A stretch of DNA of 23,454 nucleotides, from positions 1 to 23,454 of the forward strand of contig CAKTFS010000025.1 of the NCBI GenBank assembly GCA_934561115.1, in the 5' to 3' direction. How positions within the stretch are numbered: position 1 is the first letter of the stretch; each line of letters begins with the position of its first letter. Positions 1-7,269 of the stretch are shown here, in pieces. The DNA comes from an uncultured Faecalibacterium sp. Lineage in GTDB: Bacteria; Bacillota; Clostridia; Oscillospirales; Ruminococcaceae. The notes beneath the pieces were generated by a model, which was not told the DNA's origin, did not search any database, and worked only from the letters and a program-made list of their open reading frames with translations. The position numbers and the translations under genes were made by a program.

Positions 1-50
1 CGGCGTGAAGATCTTTTAACCGTTTTTTCCGGCTCCGCCGATTTATAGCC

Positions 51-195
51 CCTCAGTCGCTGCGCGACAGCTCCCCCGAGGGGGAGCGAGCACACCCGCA
101 AGCTTTGCGGTTGAGCCAGAAACTTTCCCGCCATGCCAAAGGCTCCCTCCCAGAGGGAGCTGGCAAAGCCGATAGGCTTTGACTGAGGGAGTTCG
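51..195. repeat. Interspersed hairpin repeat cluster, two units in opposite orientation
   Basis: The left unit (51-87) is CTCAGTC followed by a GTCGC/GCGAC hairpin and a GCTCCCCC/GGGGGAGC hairpin. The right unit (141-195) is the reverse layout: GCTCCCTC/GAGGGAGC, then CAAAGCC-GATA-GGCTTTG, then GACTGAGGGAGTTCG. A third small hairpin, CCGCAA/TTGCGG, lies between them at 96-110. The right unit matches 13594-13648 in this window over 55 positions with 5 substitutions. Similar non-coding repeats are scattered through many Oscillospirales genomes, from memory. No ORF here looks real. The rest of 1-318 holds only the terminator at 214-254. Confidence 0.75.
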
Positions 196-213
196 TTCCA
201 ATCTCCCTCCTAT

Positions 214-254
214 GAAAACAGGGGAGCGGAACGTCCGCAGACGTTCCGCTCCCC
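214..254 (-). terminator. Intrinsic terminator downstream of the lipoprotein gene
   Basis: A perfect 15-bp stem (221-235 with 240-254) closes a CGCA loop. Read on the minus strand it is followed by TGTTTTC, so it fits termination of the gene ending at 319. There is no T-run on the plus side. Confidence 0.75.
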
Positions 255-318
255 AAAATTCAAATCATACTTCCGCTATTGATGTGCATAGCGAACGCGG
301 CGCACATTTAAAATGGTT

Positions 319-876
319 TTACCCAAACAGCACCACGGCGTAGCGGATGCCGTCCTTTACCACATAGGCAACACCCAGTTTGGTCTTGCCCTCTGCGGCC
401 TTGGTCATAGTTTCGGTCACGGTGCCGTCTTTCGGCAGAACAAAGGTGATGTCCGAAGTGCCGTTGGTGTCCAGATTGCACTCGATGCCAAAGCCCGGGG
501 TAAAGTCGTCTGCGCCCATACCGCCGCCGCTGCCTTTGCCGATGCCCATGCTGTCAAAAGCAGCGGCGTAACGCTCCTGCTTCAGGTAGGTTTTTGCAAC
601 GTTGTCTACATTGTCCTTCCGGGAAAGCGCCGTCTTTTCCTTATTGACAGAGCAGGACACCGAGGTGCCAGAGACCCAGTTTGCAATGCTGAAAGCCTTT
701 TCGCTCAGTTCTTCATCGTAGGTCACGCTGAACTGTTTGCACAGCGCCTTTGCGCTTTCGGCAGTGGAACGCTTGGGTCCCATCGGCGCGCCCACGCTGC
801 CATCGCAGGCGGTAAATACGGTCAGTGCCATCAGGCCGGTCAACAGGCAGGCCAGTAATTTCTTCCATTTTTTCAT
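319..876 (-). CDS. Small secreted lipoprotein of unknown function
   Basis: This encodes 185 residues. The start at 876 is chosen because AGGAG lies just upstream; the longer reading frame to 1029 would run through the promoter. The N-terminus is a lipoprotein signal: KK charges, a hydrophobic stretch (about residues 7-20) and FTAC with the lipidated cysteine at 24, so it is probably anchored on the outer face of the membrane. The mature part has no family I recognise. It has a Gly-rich turn (GKGSGGGMGA) in the middle and ends in a beta-rich stretch (GVAYVVKDGIRYAVVLFG). It has its own promoter and terminator, so it is monocistronic. The call as a real gene is firm; the role is unknown. Confidence 0.8.
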   Translation of the reverse strand: MKKWKKLLACLLTGLMALTVFTACDGSVGAPMGPKRSTAESAKALCKQFSVTYDEELSEKAFSIANWVSGTSVSCSVNKEKTALSRKDNVDNVAKTYLKQERYAAAFDSMGIGKGSGGGMGADDFTPGFGIECNLDTNGTSDITFVLPKDGTVTETMTKAAEGKTKLGVAYVVKDGIRYAVVLFG

Positions 877-915
877 AAAACGATGCTCCTTTCTGTTCCG
901 GGTTCGTTGCGGGTC

Positions 916-937
916 TGCGTCCGGTGCGGCGGACGCA
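916..937 (-). other. Hairpin in the lipoprotein 5' leader
   Basis: TGCGTCCG (916-923) pairs with CGGACGCA (930-937) around a 6-nt loop, in the roughly 80-nt leader between the promoter at 961-989 and the start codon at 876. It is not followed by a T-run on either strand, so it is probably a transcript-stability or regulatory stem rather than a terminator. Confidence 0.45.
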
Positions 938-960
938 ACTTTTTGCTTTCTTCTGCATCC

Positions 961-989
961 ATGATACCTTTTTTTAGCAGCAAATGCAA
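961..989 (-). promoter_or_regulatory. Sigma-A type promoter of the lipoprotein gene
   Basis: On the minus strand TTGCAT (984-989) is separated by 17 bases from TATCAT (961-966). It sits just past the RNase Y terminator and about 85 bases ahead of the lipoprotein start. Confidence 0.65.
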
Positions 990-1000
990 TCATTTTGACG

Positions 1001-1038
1001 CAAAAAAACAGGCTGCCGTGCAAAAACACGGCAGCCTG
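1001..1038 (-). terminator. Intrinsic terminator of rny
   Basis: CAGGCTGCCGTG (1009-1020) pairs perfectly with CACGGCAGCCTG (1027-1038) around a 6-nt loop. On the minus strand the stem is followed by seven T residues. It starts 11 bases after the rny stop. Confidence 0.92.
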
Positions 1039-1049
1039 CGGAAAAAGCT

Positions 1050-2621
1050 TTATTTTGCGTACTCCACAGCGCGGCTCTCGCGGATGACGTTGACCTTGAT
1101 CTGGCCAGGGTAATCCAGCGTGTCCTCGATCTTTTTGGCAATGGAGCGTGCCAGCAGGATGACCTGATCGTCGCTGATGACGTCGGGCTTGACCAGAATG
1201 CGCACCTCGCGGCCTGCCTGCACGGCAAAGGCCTGCTCCACGCCCTCGAAGCTGGAGGAGATCTCTTCCAGATTTTCCAGACGCTTGACGTAGCTTTCCA
1301 CGTTCTCGCGGCGGGCACCCGGGCGGGCGGCGCTGATGGCGTCGGCAGCCTGAATGATGAAGGCCAGCGGGGTCTTGGGCTCCACGTCGCCGTGGTGTGC
1401 CTCAATGGCGTGGATGATCTGGGTGTTCTCCTTGTACTTGCGGCAGATGTCCACGCCGATCTGGACGTGGCTGCCCTCGATCTCGTGATCCAGCGCCTTG
1501 CCGATATCATGCAGCAGACCGGCGCGGCGTGCCATGGTAACGTTCACGCCCATCTCGCCTGCCAGCAGACCGGCCACCCAAGCCACTTCCATGCTGTGGG
1601 TCAGGGCGTTCTGGCCAAAGCTGGTGCGGTACTTCAGCCGGCCGATCAGCTTGATCAGGTCGGGGTGCAGGCCGTGGATGCCCAGCTCCATCACCGCGCG
1701 CTCGCCCTCGCGCTTCATCTGCAGCTCCAGATCGTGGCGGCACTTTTCCACCGTCTCCTCGATGCGGGCGGGGTGGATACGGCCGTCGCCGATCAGGCGC
1801 TCCAGCGTCATGCGGGCTACCTCGCGGCGGGTCTGGTCGAAGGAGGACAGGGTAATGGCCTCCGGGGTATCGTCGATGATGAGATCCACGCCGGTAGCGG
1901 TCTCCAGCGCGCGGATGTTGCGGCCCTCGCGGCCGATGATGCGGCCCTTCATCTCATCGCTGGGCAGCGGCACCACGCTGACGGTGGTCTCGCTGCAATG
2001 GTCGGCAGCGCAGCGGCTGACGGCCTGTCCGATGAGGTTGCGGGCGATGTTATCGCAGTTTTCCTTCAGGTCGGTCTCGTAGGCGGCAATGCGCACGGCC
2101 TTTTCGTGGGTCAGCTCCTCGTCCACCTTGTGCAGCAGCACCTCGCGGGCGTCCTCCTGGCTCAGGCCGGCCAGCGTTTCCAGACGCTCCATCTCCTTGG
2201 CGCGCAGAGCGTCGATCTCTGCCAGACGCTCCTCGGCCTCGGCGGCGCGCGCTTTCAGCTCTTCTTCCTTCTTTTCCAGAGCCTCGGTCTTGCGGTCCAG
2301 AGCCGTCTCCTTCTGGTCGATGCGGTTTTCCTGACGGCTGATCTCCGCACGGCGCTGTTTGATCTCCTTATCGGCCTCTGCCTTCTGGGCATCAACCTCG
2401 GCTTTCAGACGGAAAGCCTCGTCCTTTGCTTCCAGAACCGCTTCCTTGCGCTTCTGGTCGGCGGTCTTGATCGCCTCGTTCACCAGCCGGGTAGCCTCGG
2501 CCTCGGCGCTGCCGATCTGGGCTTCAGCGGTCTTTTTACGGTTGTTGTAACCAATAAAATAGCCCGCGGCCACGCCGACAACAGCAACGATCAAGACCAC
2601 GATCACTCCGATCGCGATCAT
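1050..2621 (-). CDS. rny: Ribonuclease Y
   Basis: RNase Y is the membrane-bound endoribonuclease that starts mRNA decay in many Firmicutes. The 523-residue product has the full family layout: one N-terminal membrane segment (about 1-24), a long charged coiled coil (about 30-195), a KH RNA-binding domain with IIGREGRN (about 228-235) and an HD hydrolase domain with [12 protein letters not shown] (HD at 371-372). The length is normal for the family. The ATG at 2621 is preferred over an ATG 24 bases upstream because AAAGGAG lies about ten bases before it. It is transcribed alone, from a promoter about 270 bases upstream and with a strong terminator downstream. Confidence 0.97.
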   Translation of the reverse strand: MIAIGVIVVLIVAVVGVAAGYFIGYNNRKKTAEAQIGSAEAEATRLVNEAIKTADQKRKEAVLEAKDEAFRLKAEVDAQKAEADKEIKQRRAEISRQENRIDQKETALDRKTEALEKKEEELKARAAEAEERLAEIDALRAKEMERLETLAGLSQEDAREVLLHKVDEELTHEKAVRIAAYETDLKENCDNIARNLIGQAVSRCAADHCSETTVSVVPLPSDEMKGRIIGREGRNIRALETATGVDLIIDDTPEAITLSSFDQTRREVARMTLERLIGDGRIHPARIEETVEKCRHDLELQMKREGERAVMELGIHGLHPDLIKLIGRLKYRTSFGQNALTHSMEVAWVAGLLAGEMGVNVTMARRAGLLHDIGKALDHEIEGSHVQIGVDICRKYKENTQIIHAIEAHHGDVEPKTPLAFIIQAADAISAARPGARRENVESYVKRLENLEEISSSFEGVEQAFAVQAGREVRILVKPDVISDDQVILLARSIAKKIEDTLDYPGQIKVNVIRESRAVEYAK

Positions 2622-2884
2622 TGCGTTCACTCTCCTTTGTTTCAATTCAATGCAAAATTAAAGCAGGAGACGCTGCGCAGCAGGACACGGGCAATGATAT
2701 AGAAAGAGCTTTCAATGCAAAAAGTGACACCAAAACCATACGCACCGCCCTAAACCGGCGGTACGGGCAAAAGCATACGGCTTTTCTCTCTACGGTTCCA
2801 TTTTATATCAAACAGGCACGCTTTGCCTGAAACGGGTACAGGGTCACACAGAAACCTGCGTACAGCGTCTTTGATTCCATACTA
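2622..2884 (-). promoter_or_regulatory. Long, partly structured 5' leader of rny
   Basis: The best promoter for rny (2891-2919) would give a leader of about 260 nt. It contains two short stems, ACCGCC/GGCGGT (2744-2762) and CAGGCA/TGCCTG (2813-2829), and an AT-rich stretch. No credible ORF or known riboswitch was recognised. The interval 2622-3154 otherwise holds the rny promoter and the glvA terminator. Confidence 0.4.
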
Positions 2885-2890
2885 CTAAAT

Positions 2891-2919
2891 ATAGTACGAA
2901 ACAATTGCCCGCTTGTCAA
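2891..2919 (-). promoter_or_regulatory. Strong sigma-A promoter driving rny
   Basis: On the minus strand a consensus TTGACA (2914-2919) is followed after exactly 17 bases by TACTAT (2891-2896). No other minus-strand gene lies between it and rny. Confidence 0.75.
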
Positions 2920-3055
2920 GAGGAAAACCCTGTCCGCAGAACATTTTGTGCAGAAAAACAAAAATCAGGCGGCTGCGGCAGGCACAAGCGGGGGGATCCC
3001 CGCAGAGCTGATAAGGCCGTTTTACTTTGGCAGGGTGCACAGGTGCTGCCTGCAC

Positions 3056-3098
3056 AAAAAGCCTCCCCGGCATCCTTTGGAAAAGGAATACCGGGGAG
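3056..3098 (-). terminator. Intrinsic terminator of the glvC-glvA operon
   Basis: CTCCCCGG (3063-3070) pairs with CCGGGGAG (3091-3098), with further pairing of the inner TCCTTT/AAAGGA bases. On the minus strand it is followed by GCTTTTT. It lies about 60 bases past the GH4 stop codon. Confidence 0.9.
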
Positions 3099-3154
3099 AC
3101 TTTCAATATTTTATGCGCTCAACCGTCCGGTCTCTGCTGCTGACAAGGTACTTA

Positions 3155-4483
3155 TCAGTGCAGCTCCGGCCAGTAAGCCTTGTTGGCGACGATCATGTCG
3201 TCCAGAATCTTCTTGGCGACCAGCAGGCTGGGCACGGTCTTGGACAGGGTAAAGGCCATCAGTGCCTTCTCGTAGGAGTGCTCCACAGCGGCATCCACGA
3301 TCAGCTTCTCCACAGCCTCCTGCTGCTCGATCAGACCCTTGTAGAAGGTCGGGATCTCACCCACACGCACGGGTTCCGGACCACGGTCGGTGATGTAAGC
3401 GGGAACCTCCACCATAGCGTCGGAAGGCAGGTTCTCCACCGCGCCGTTGTTCTCCACCATGACCAGATAACGCTTGCGCAGGTCGAAGGCAAGGCTCATG
3501 GCAACGTCCACGATGAACTCGCCGTGCACACCGCCGAAGAACTTGGTCAGGTCCACGTCCTTACCGGCACGATAATCTGCCACAGCATCAAAGATGCGCT
3601 TCTCGCGGCCTTCCATGACCTCGTTGGCACGGGTGTGGTTGGGGTCGCTGGTCTTCACGATTTCATCGCCCAGCAGGTAGTACTGCATATAGGTGTTGGG
3701 CAGATAATCGTGGAAAGCAGAGCAGATGTTCTTGGCGTTTGCATAGGTGTGCAGCCAGGACGGATCGCTGTGCAGCACGTCGCTCTTGGCGTTCTGGGGC
3801 ATATAGCCGTGCTCTGCCACATAGCTCTTGAGCTTCTCGGTCACATCCTCGCCGTTCAGGCGCACCTTGGTGAACCAGCCGAAGTGGTTCAGACCAAAGT
3901 AATCCACTTCCAGATCATGACGGTCGCACTCCAAAATCTCGGCCATGTTGCGCTCGATAGCGACAGGCATATCGCAGATGTTCAGGATGCGGGCTTTCGG
4001 GCGCAGACGGAAGGTTGCCTTTGCCACGATGGCAGCGGGGTTGGAGTAGTTGACGATCCAGTAGGTGGGCTTAGCATACTTTTCGCAGTAATCGATCAGC
4101 TCCACCATGGGGTAGATGGTACGCAGGCCGTAAGCCAGACCGCCGGGGCCGCAGGTCTCCTGACCAACAACGCCGTACTTCAGAGGGATCTTCTCGTCCT
4201 GCTCACGCATAGCGTACAGGCCGACGCGCATCTGTGCAAAAATGAAATCGGCATCGGTCATGGCAACTTCCGGGTCGGTGGTCAGGGTCAGCTTCAGCTC
4301 CGGGTCAAACATCTCCACCACATGGCGGACGATGACACCCACAGCCTCCTGACGCTCTGCGTTGTTATCGTAGAGCACCAGCTCATTCAGCTTGAAGCGA
4401 TCCTTCTGCACCAGCAGGCTCTTGACGATGCCGGGGGTGTAAGTGCTGCCGCCGCCGGCGATGACCAGTTTGAACGTTTTCAT
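3155..4483 (-). CDS. glvA: 6-phospho-alpha-glucosidase, glycoside hydrolase family 4
   Basis: The predicted cytoplasmic enzyme hydrolyses maltose-6'-phosphate and related alpha-glucoside phosphates to glucose and glucose-6-phosphate, using NAD+ and a divalent metal. The 442-residue product opens with the nucleotide-binding GGGSTYTPGIV (about 10-20). It carries CDMP at 170-173 and NHFGW around His200, whose Cys and His match the metal ligands known in Bacillus GlvA. CDMP, rather than the CN(I/V)P of 6-phospho-beta-glucosidases, favours the alpha type. Long stretches such as KYGVVGQETCGPGG and NPNHTRANEVMEGRE closely resemble remembered GlvA sequence. AGGAGG lies just before the ATG. It follows the permease gene by 53 bases and is surely co-transcribed. 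Confidence 0.94.
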   Translation of the reverse strand: MKTFKLVIAGGGSTYTPGIVKSLLVQKDRFKLNELVLYDNNAERQEAVGVIVRHVVEMFDPELKLTLTTDPEVAMTDADFIFAQMRVGLYAMREQDEKIPLKYGVVGQETCGPGGLAYGLRTIYPMVELIDYCEKYAKPTYWIVNYSNPAAIVAKATFRLRPKARILNICDMPVAIERNMAEILECDRHDLEVDYFGLNHFGWFTKVRLNGEDVTEKLKSYVAEHGYMPQNAKSDVLHSDPSWLHTYANAKNICSAFHDYLPNTYMQYYLLGDEIVKTSDPNHTRANEVMEGREKRIFDAVADYRAGKDVDLTKFFGGVHGEFIVDVAMSLAFDLRKRYLVMVENNGAVENLPSDAMVEVPAYITDRGPEPVRVGEIPTFYKGLIEQQEAVEKLIVDAAVEHSYEKALMAFTLSKTVPSLLVAKKILDDMIVANKAYWPELH

Positions 4484-4536
4484 AAGGTTAGCCTCCTATT
4501 ATAAAATATTTTGTATGATGAATAAAAGCGGATATC

Positions 4537-6132
4537 TTATTCTGCGCGGCCAAGGTGGCTATCCACGATGGCACGCATCTTTCCCACTTTGGGGCCGTAA
4601 ATGATCTGGATGTTGTTGCCCTTTACCACAAGACCTGCGGAGCCGGTGGGCTTGAACCACTCCTTGTCCTTGACCAGAGCGGCATCCTTGACCTGCACCC
4701 GCAGGCGGGTCATGCAGTTGTCGGTGTTCAGGATGTTCTCTGCACCGCCCAGTCCTTCCACGATCCGGGCTGCGGTCTGCGCATCGTCTGCGCTGGCGGC
4801 AGTCTTTTCGGCAGCGCCGCTGCGGATCTGCTGTTTGACGGCAGCAGCGTTTGCGGCAAGATCAGTGACTTCCTCGCCGTCCTCACGACCAGGGGTCTTG
4901 AGGTTCATCTTAACGATGAGGAAGTGGAAGACAACGTACATCACCACGATCTCCACCAGACCGACTACCACATACAGCGGCCAGTGGGTGCGACCGATGC
5001 CTGCAGGCAGATTCAGCACCAGAAAATCAATGATGCCGTTGGTGGCGCAGACCCGGATGCCCAAAATGTAAACGATCATCTGGAACAGACCGTCCAGAAG
5101 GGAGTAGACCAGCCACAGCGCAGGGGCTGCAAACAGGAAGGTGAACTCCAGCGGCTCGGTTACGCCCACCAGACAGGCGGTAAGGGTTGCCGGGATGATC
5201 TGTGCCTTGGTGGCAGCCTTTTTCTCTTTCTTTGCGGTGGAGATAAAGGCCATTGCCACGCCGATCACACCGAAGGTCTTCATCAGACCGTAGGTCAGAA
5301 AACGTGCGGAATCCCGCATCATTGCCACGCTGGGGTCACTGAGCAGGGCAAGGAACACAGGCTTTGCGCCAACGATCTGCTCGCCGCCGATGATCATGCT
5401 GTCGCCCAGTGCGGAGTAAAGGAACGGCGACCAGACCAGATGATGCAGACCCGTGGGGATCAGCACACGGTTCAGGAAACCGTACAGGAACACGCCAAAT
5501 GCGCCTGCGCTTGCCATGACACCGGTCAGGGCGTTGATACCCGCCGCAGCCACAGGCCAGACGTAGCTGGCAACCACTGCCATGACCAGAACGATGGGCA
5601 GCAGCACCACAAAGACGAACTTGCTGTTGCCGTACATGGCCATGGCACCTTCAAACTCGGTGTCGATGAAGCGGTTGTGGACCAGTGCCACCACCACGCC
5701 AAGGATCATGCCCAGAAATACGCCCATGTCGGTAACATGGTAGCCGAGGCAGATGGTCTGACCGGTGCCGTACAAAGCGCCCGCCGTATCACCGGCAATG
5801 GTCAGCCCTGCCACATCCAGCCAGCGGGAATTGGCTGCCAGCCAGACCAGATAGCTGACCAGTGCCAGAAATGCCGCATCTGCTTTGCGCTTTTTGGCAA
5901 GGCTCATTGCAATGCCCACGCAGAACAGGATTCCCAGATTGCCAATGACAGCGCCAACGCCGCCATTGATAAACTTGCCAAGGGTCCAGATAACACCGCC
6001 CTCTGTCACCAGTGCCGTGTTGCTCATGACCGAAGAAATCGCCTGAAGCATACCCGCAATGGGCAGGAACAGAACGGGACCCATCAGAGCTTTGGAGAAG
6101 CTCTGCATAGCATCCATAACTTTTTGTTTCAT
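4537..6132 (-). CDS. glvC: PTS alpha-glucoside (maltose-type) transporter, EIICB
   Basis: This permease imports and phosphorylates an alpha-glucoside such as maltose, supplying the substrate of the GH4 enzyme downstream. In its 531 residues, about 1-410 form the multi-spanning IIC domain. A linker rich in Ala, Glu and Lys follows, then the IIB domain (about 455-531) with the phospho-cysteine in NCMTRLRVQV (Cys473). There is no IIA domain in the protein or elsewhere in the window, so a glucose-type EIIA from another locus must donate the phosphate. AGGAG precedes the ATG at good spacing. The exact sugar cannot be fixed from sequence; maltose is inferred from the glvA neighbour. Confidence 0.92.
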   Translation of the reverse strand: MKQKVMDAMQSFSKALMGPVLFLPIAGMLQAISSVMSNTALVTEGGVIWTLGKFINGGVGAVIGNLGILFCVGIAMSLAKKRKADAAFLALVSYLVWLAANSRWLDVAGLTIAGDTAGALYGTGQTICLGYHVTDMGVFLGMILGVVVALVHNRFIDTEFEGAMAMYGNSKFVFVVLLPIVLVMAVVASYVWPVAAAGINALTGVMASAGAFGVFLYGFLNRVLIPTGLHHLVWSPFLYSALGDSMIIGGEQIVGAKPVFLALLSDPSVAMMRDSARFLTYGLMKTFGVIGVAMAFISTAKKEKKAATKAQIIPATLTACLVGVTEPLEFTFLFAAPALWLVYSLLDGLFQMIVYILGIRVCATNGIIDFLVLNLPAGIGRTHWPLYVVVGLVEIVVMYVVFHFLIVKMNLKTPGREDGEEVTDLAANAAAVKQQIRSGAAEKTAASADDAQTAARIVEGLGGAENILNTDNCMTRLRVQVKDAALVKDKEWFKPTGSAGLVVKGNNIQIIYGPKVGKMRAIVDSHLGRAE

Positions 6133-6215
6133 TGGTGTTCTCCTAACGTTCCATGAATCTCTCTTTTCAAATACTCTCTTCGTTTCGGGGGTGCACCTTC
6201 CGTTTCGATGGCTTG

Positions 6216-6221
6216 ATTATA
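6216..6221 (-). promoter_or_regulatory. Extended -10 promoter of glvC-glvA
   Basis: The minus strand reads TGATATAAT, a consensus -10 with the TGn extension. The -35 region at proper spacing is poor (GTGGAT), as expected for a regulated or extended -10 promoter. It lies about 85 bases before the glvC start. Confidence 0.5.
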
Positions 6222-6280
6222 TCACTCTGCACAAAAAAATCCACCAATTTGGACTGTTTTTGAACTTGTTTGCAAAAGCC

Positions 6281-6292
6281 GAAACATGTTTC
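6281..6292. promoter_or_regulatory. Palindromic candidate operator between glvC and its regulator
   Basis: GAAACATGTTTC is a perfect 12-bp palindrome, flanked by a further AAA...TTT match, between the two divergent promoters. A direct repeat CGTTTCG also occurs at 6181 and 6201, spaced 20 bases, just downstream of the glvC -10. RpiR-family proteins bind palindromic sites, so this is a natural candidate for the neighbouring regulator. Confidence 0.4.
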
Positions 6293-6322
6293 ACTTTTGT
6301 GTTGGATGCATCAAAATGTTCA

Positions 6323-6351
6323 TTGACAAAACAGGCGATTCAACGTATACT
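6323..6351 (+). promoter_or_regulatory. Consensus promoter of the RpiR-family regulator
   Basis: TTGACA (6323-6328), a 17-base spacer and TATACT (6346-6351) lie about 45 bases before the regulator's ATG. Confidence 0.8.
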
Positions 6352-6395
6352 TCAGAAAAACAAGTCATTCTTTGATTCACAAATCGGAGCAAAAC

Positions 6396-7148
6396 ATGAA
6401 ACACGACCTTTACAAACTGGCGGATCAGTACCATCTGAACGCCAACGAGCAGCAGCTTCTGCAGGCAGTGCTGGAAACCGCAAAAAACGGCGGTCAATGC
6501 AGTGTGCGGGAGTTTGCAGCGCAAAACTACACTTCCCCGGCCGCCGTGATCCGGCTGAGCAAAAAGATGGGCTATACCGGCTACACCGATATGATCTACC
6601 GCATCGGTTTTCTGATTCAGAACGAGATTGACAACAAAAACCATGCCTCCGACATCACCGCCTTTATCGGAGATATCCCCGAAGAAAAGATGCACCGCTT
6701 TGTGGAGCTGCTCCACGAAAACCGCCAAAAGCCCATCCTTGTGACCGGCACCGGCTTCTGTGCCCCTTTGCAGGAATTTCTGGTGCGGAAGCTGCTGGTT
6801 CTGGGCTACTGCGCCATCGGTTCCAACAGCTATGAGGTCTACGAAAGCGGTGCGCTGAATGCCGGGTTGGTCATCGCCATCAGCAAAAGCGGAAAGACCG
6901 ATACCATCCTGAAACCGGTGCAGGACTCCTTTGCACAGCATCGGAGCATCATTGCCTTTGTAGGTGCCGACAATTCTCCCATTGCCCGCTGTGCGGACCC
7001 GGCCTTTGTGCTGCTGGACGACAAGATGCTGGACGACCGGAACCTTACCGCCAACTATTTCTACGCGCGCGTTCTGATCACCTTTGAATATCTCATGGAC
7101 CTTGTTCTGGAAAAGGATGAGCATCCGAACGGAAAGGAAGGGCAGTGA
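6396..7148 (+). CDS. MurR/RpiR-family transcriptional regulator of the alpha-glucoside PTS operon
   Basis: The protein (250 residues) has an N-terminal RpiR helix-turn-helix domain (about 1-77; SVREFAAQNYTSPAAVIRLS is the recognition region) and a C-terminal SIS phosphosugar-binding domain (about 100-215) with AISKSGKTDT. Members sense sugar phosphates and control sugar uptake genes. It lies divergent from the PTS/GH4 pair, the same arrangement of functions as GlvR with glvA/glvC in Bacillus subtilis, so it is the likely local regulator. The ATG at 6396 is chosen because GGAG is six bases upstream; a TTG 24 bases earlier has no such site. Whether it activates or represses cannot be read from sequence. 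Confidence 0.9.
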   Translation: MKHDLYKLADQYHLNANEQQLLQAVLETAKNGGQCSVREFAAQNYTSPAAVIRLSKKMGYTGYTDMIYRIGFLIQNEIDNKNHASDITAFIGDIPEEKMHRFVELLHENRQKPILVTGTGFCAPLQEFLVRKLLVLGYCAIGSNSYEVYESGALNAGLVIAISKSGKTDTILKPVQDSFAQHRSIIAFVGADNSPIARCADPAFVLLDDKMLDDRNLTANYFYARVLITFEYLMDLVLEKDEHPNGKEGQ

Positions 7149-7195
7149 GCGTTTTTTGCGCCTGAAAATACGGTTTCTTCTTTCAGTGCCATCAG

Positions 7196-7228
7196 AAAAG
7201 CCGCCCCGGCAATCCGGAGCGGCTTTTT
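7196..7228. terminator. Bidirectional terminator between convergent genes
   Basis: AAAAGCCGC-C-CCGG pairs with CCGG-A-GCGGCTTTT around a CAAT loop. A-runs and T-runs flank both sides, so it can serve both the regulator (+) and the flavoprotein (-). Confidence 0.88.
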
Positions 7229-7269
7229 CAGGTGCAGATATAATTAGGAAGAGAAGGAAAACGTTGTAA

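Noticed and set aside
1..19. Possible C-terminal tail of a plus-strand gene (GVKIF then stop at 17-19)
   Set aside because: Only five codons are in the window, with no way to test the frame, so it was not annotated.
51..195. CRISPR array
   Set aside because: Units are irregular, in both orientations, without equal spacers, and no cas genes are present.
1392..2702. Long plus-strand open frame opposite rny
   Set aside because: It is antisense to a certain gene and has a His/Leu/Gln-rich composition typical of the complement of a GC-rich coding strand. The same applies to long frames opposite glvA, glvC, the flavoprotein, the SLC13 permease and the acid-sugar genes.
2708..2738. Second rny promoter (TTGCAT upstream of TATATC on the minus strand)
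   Set aside because: The spacer is only 13 bases, too short for sigma-A.
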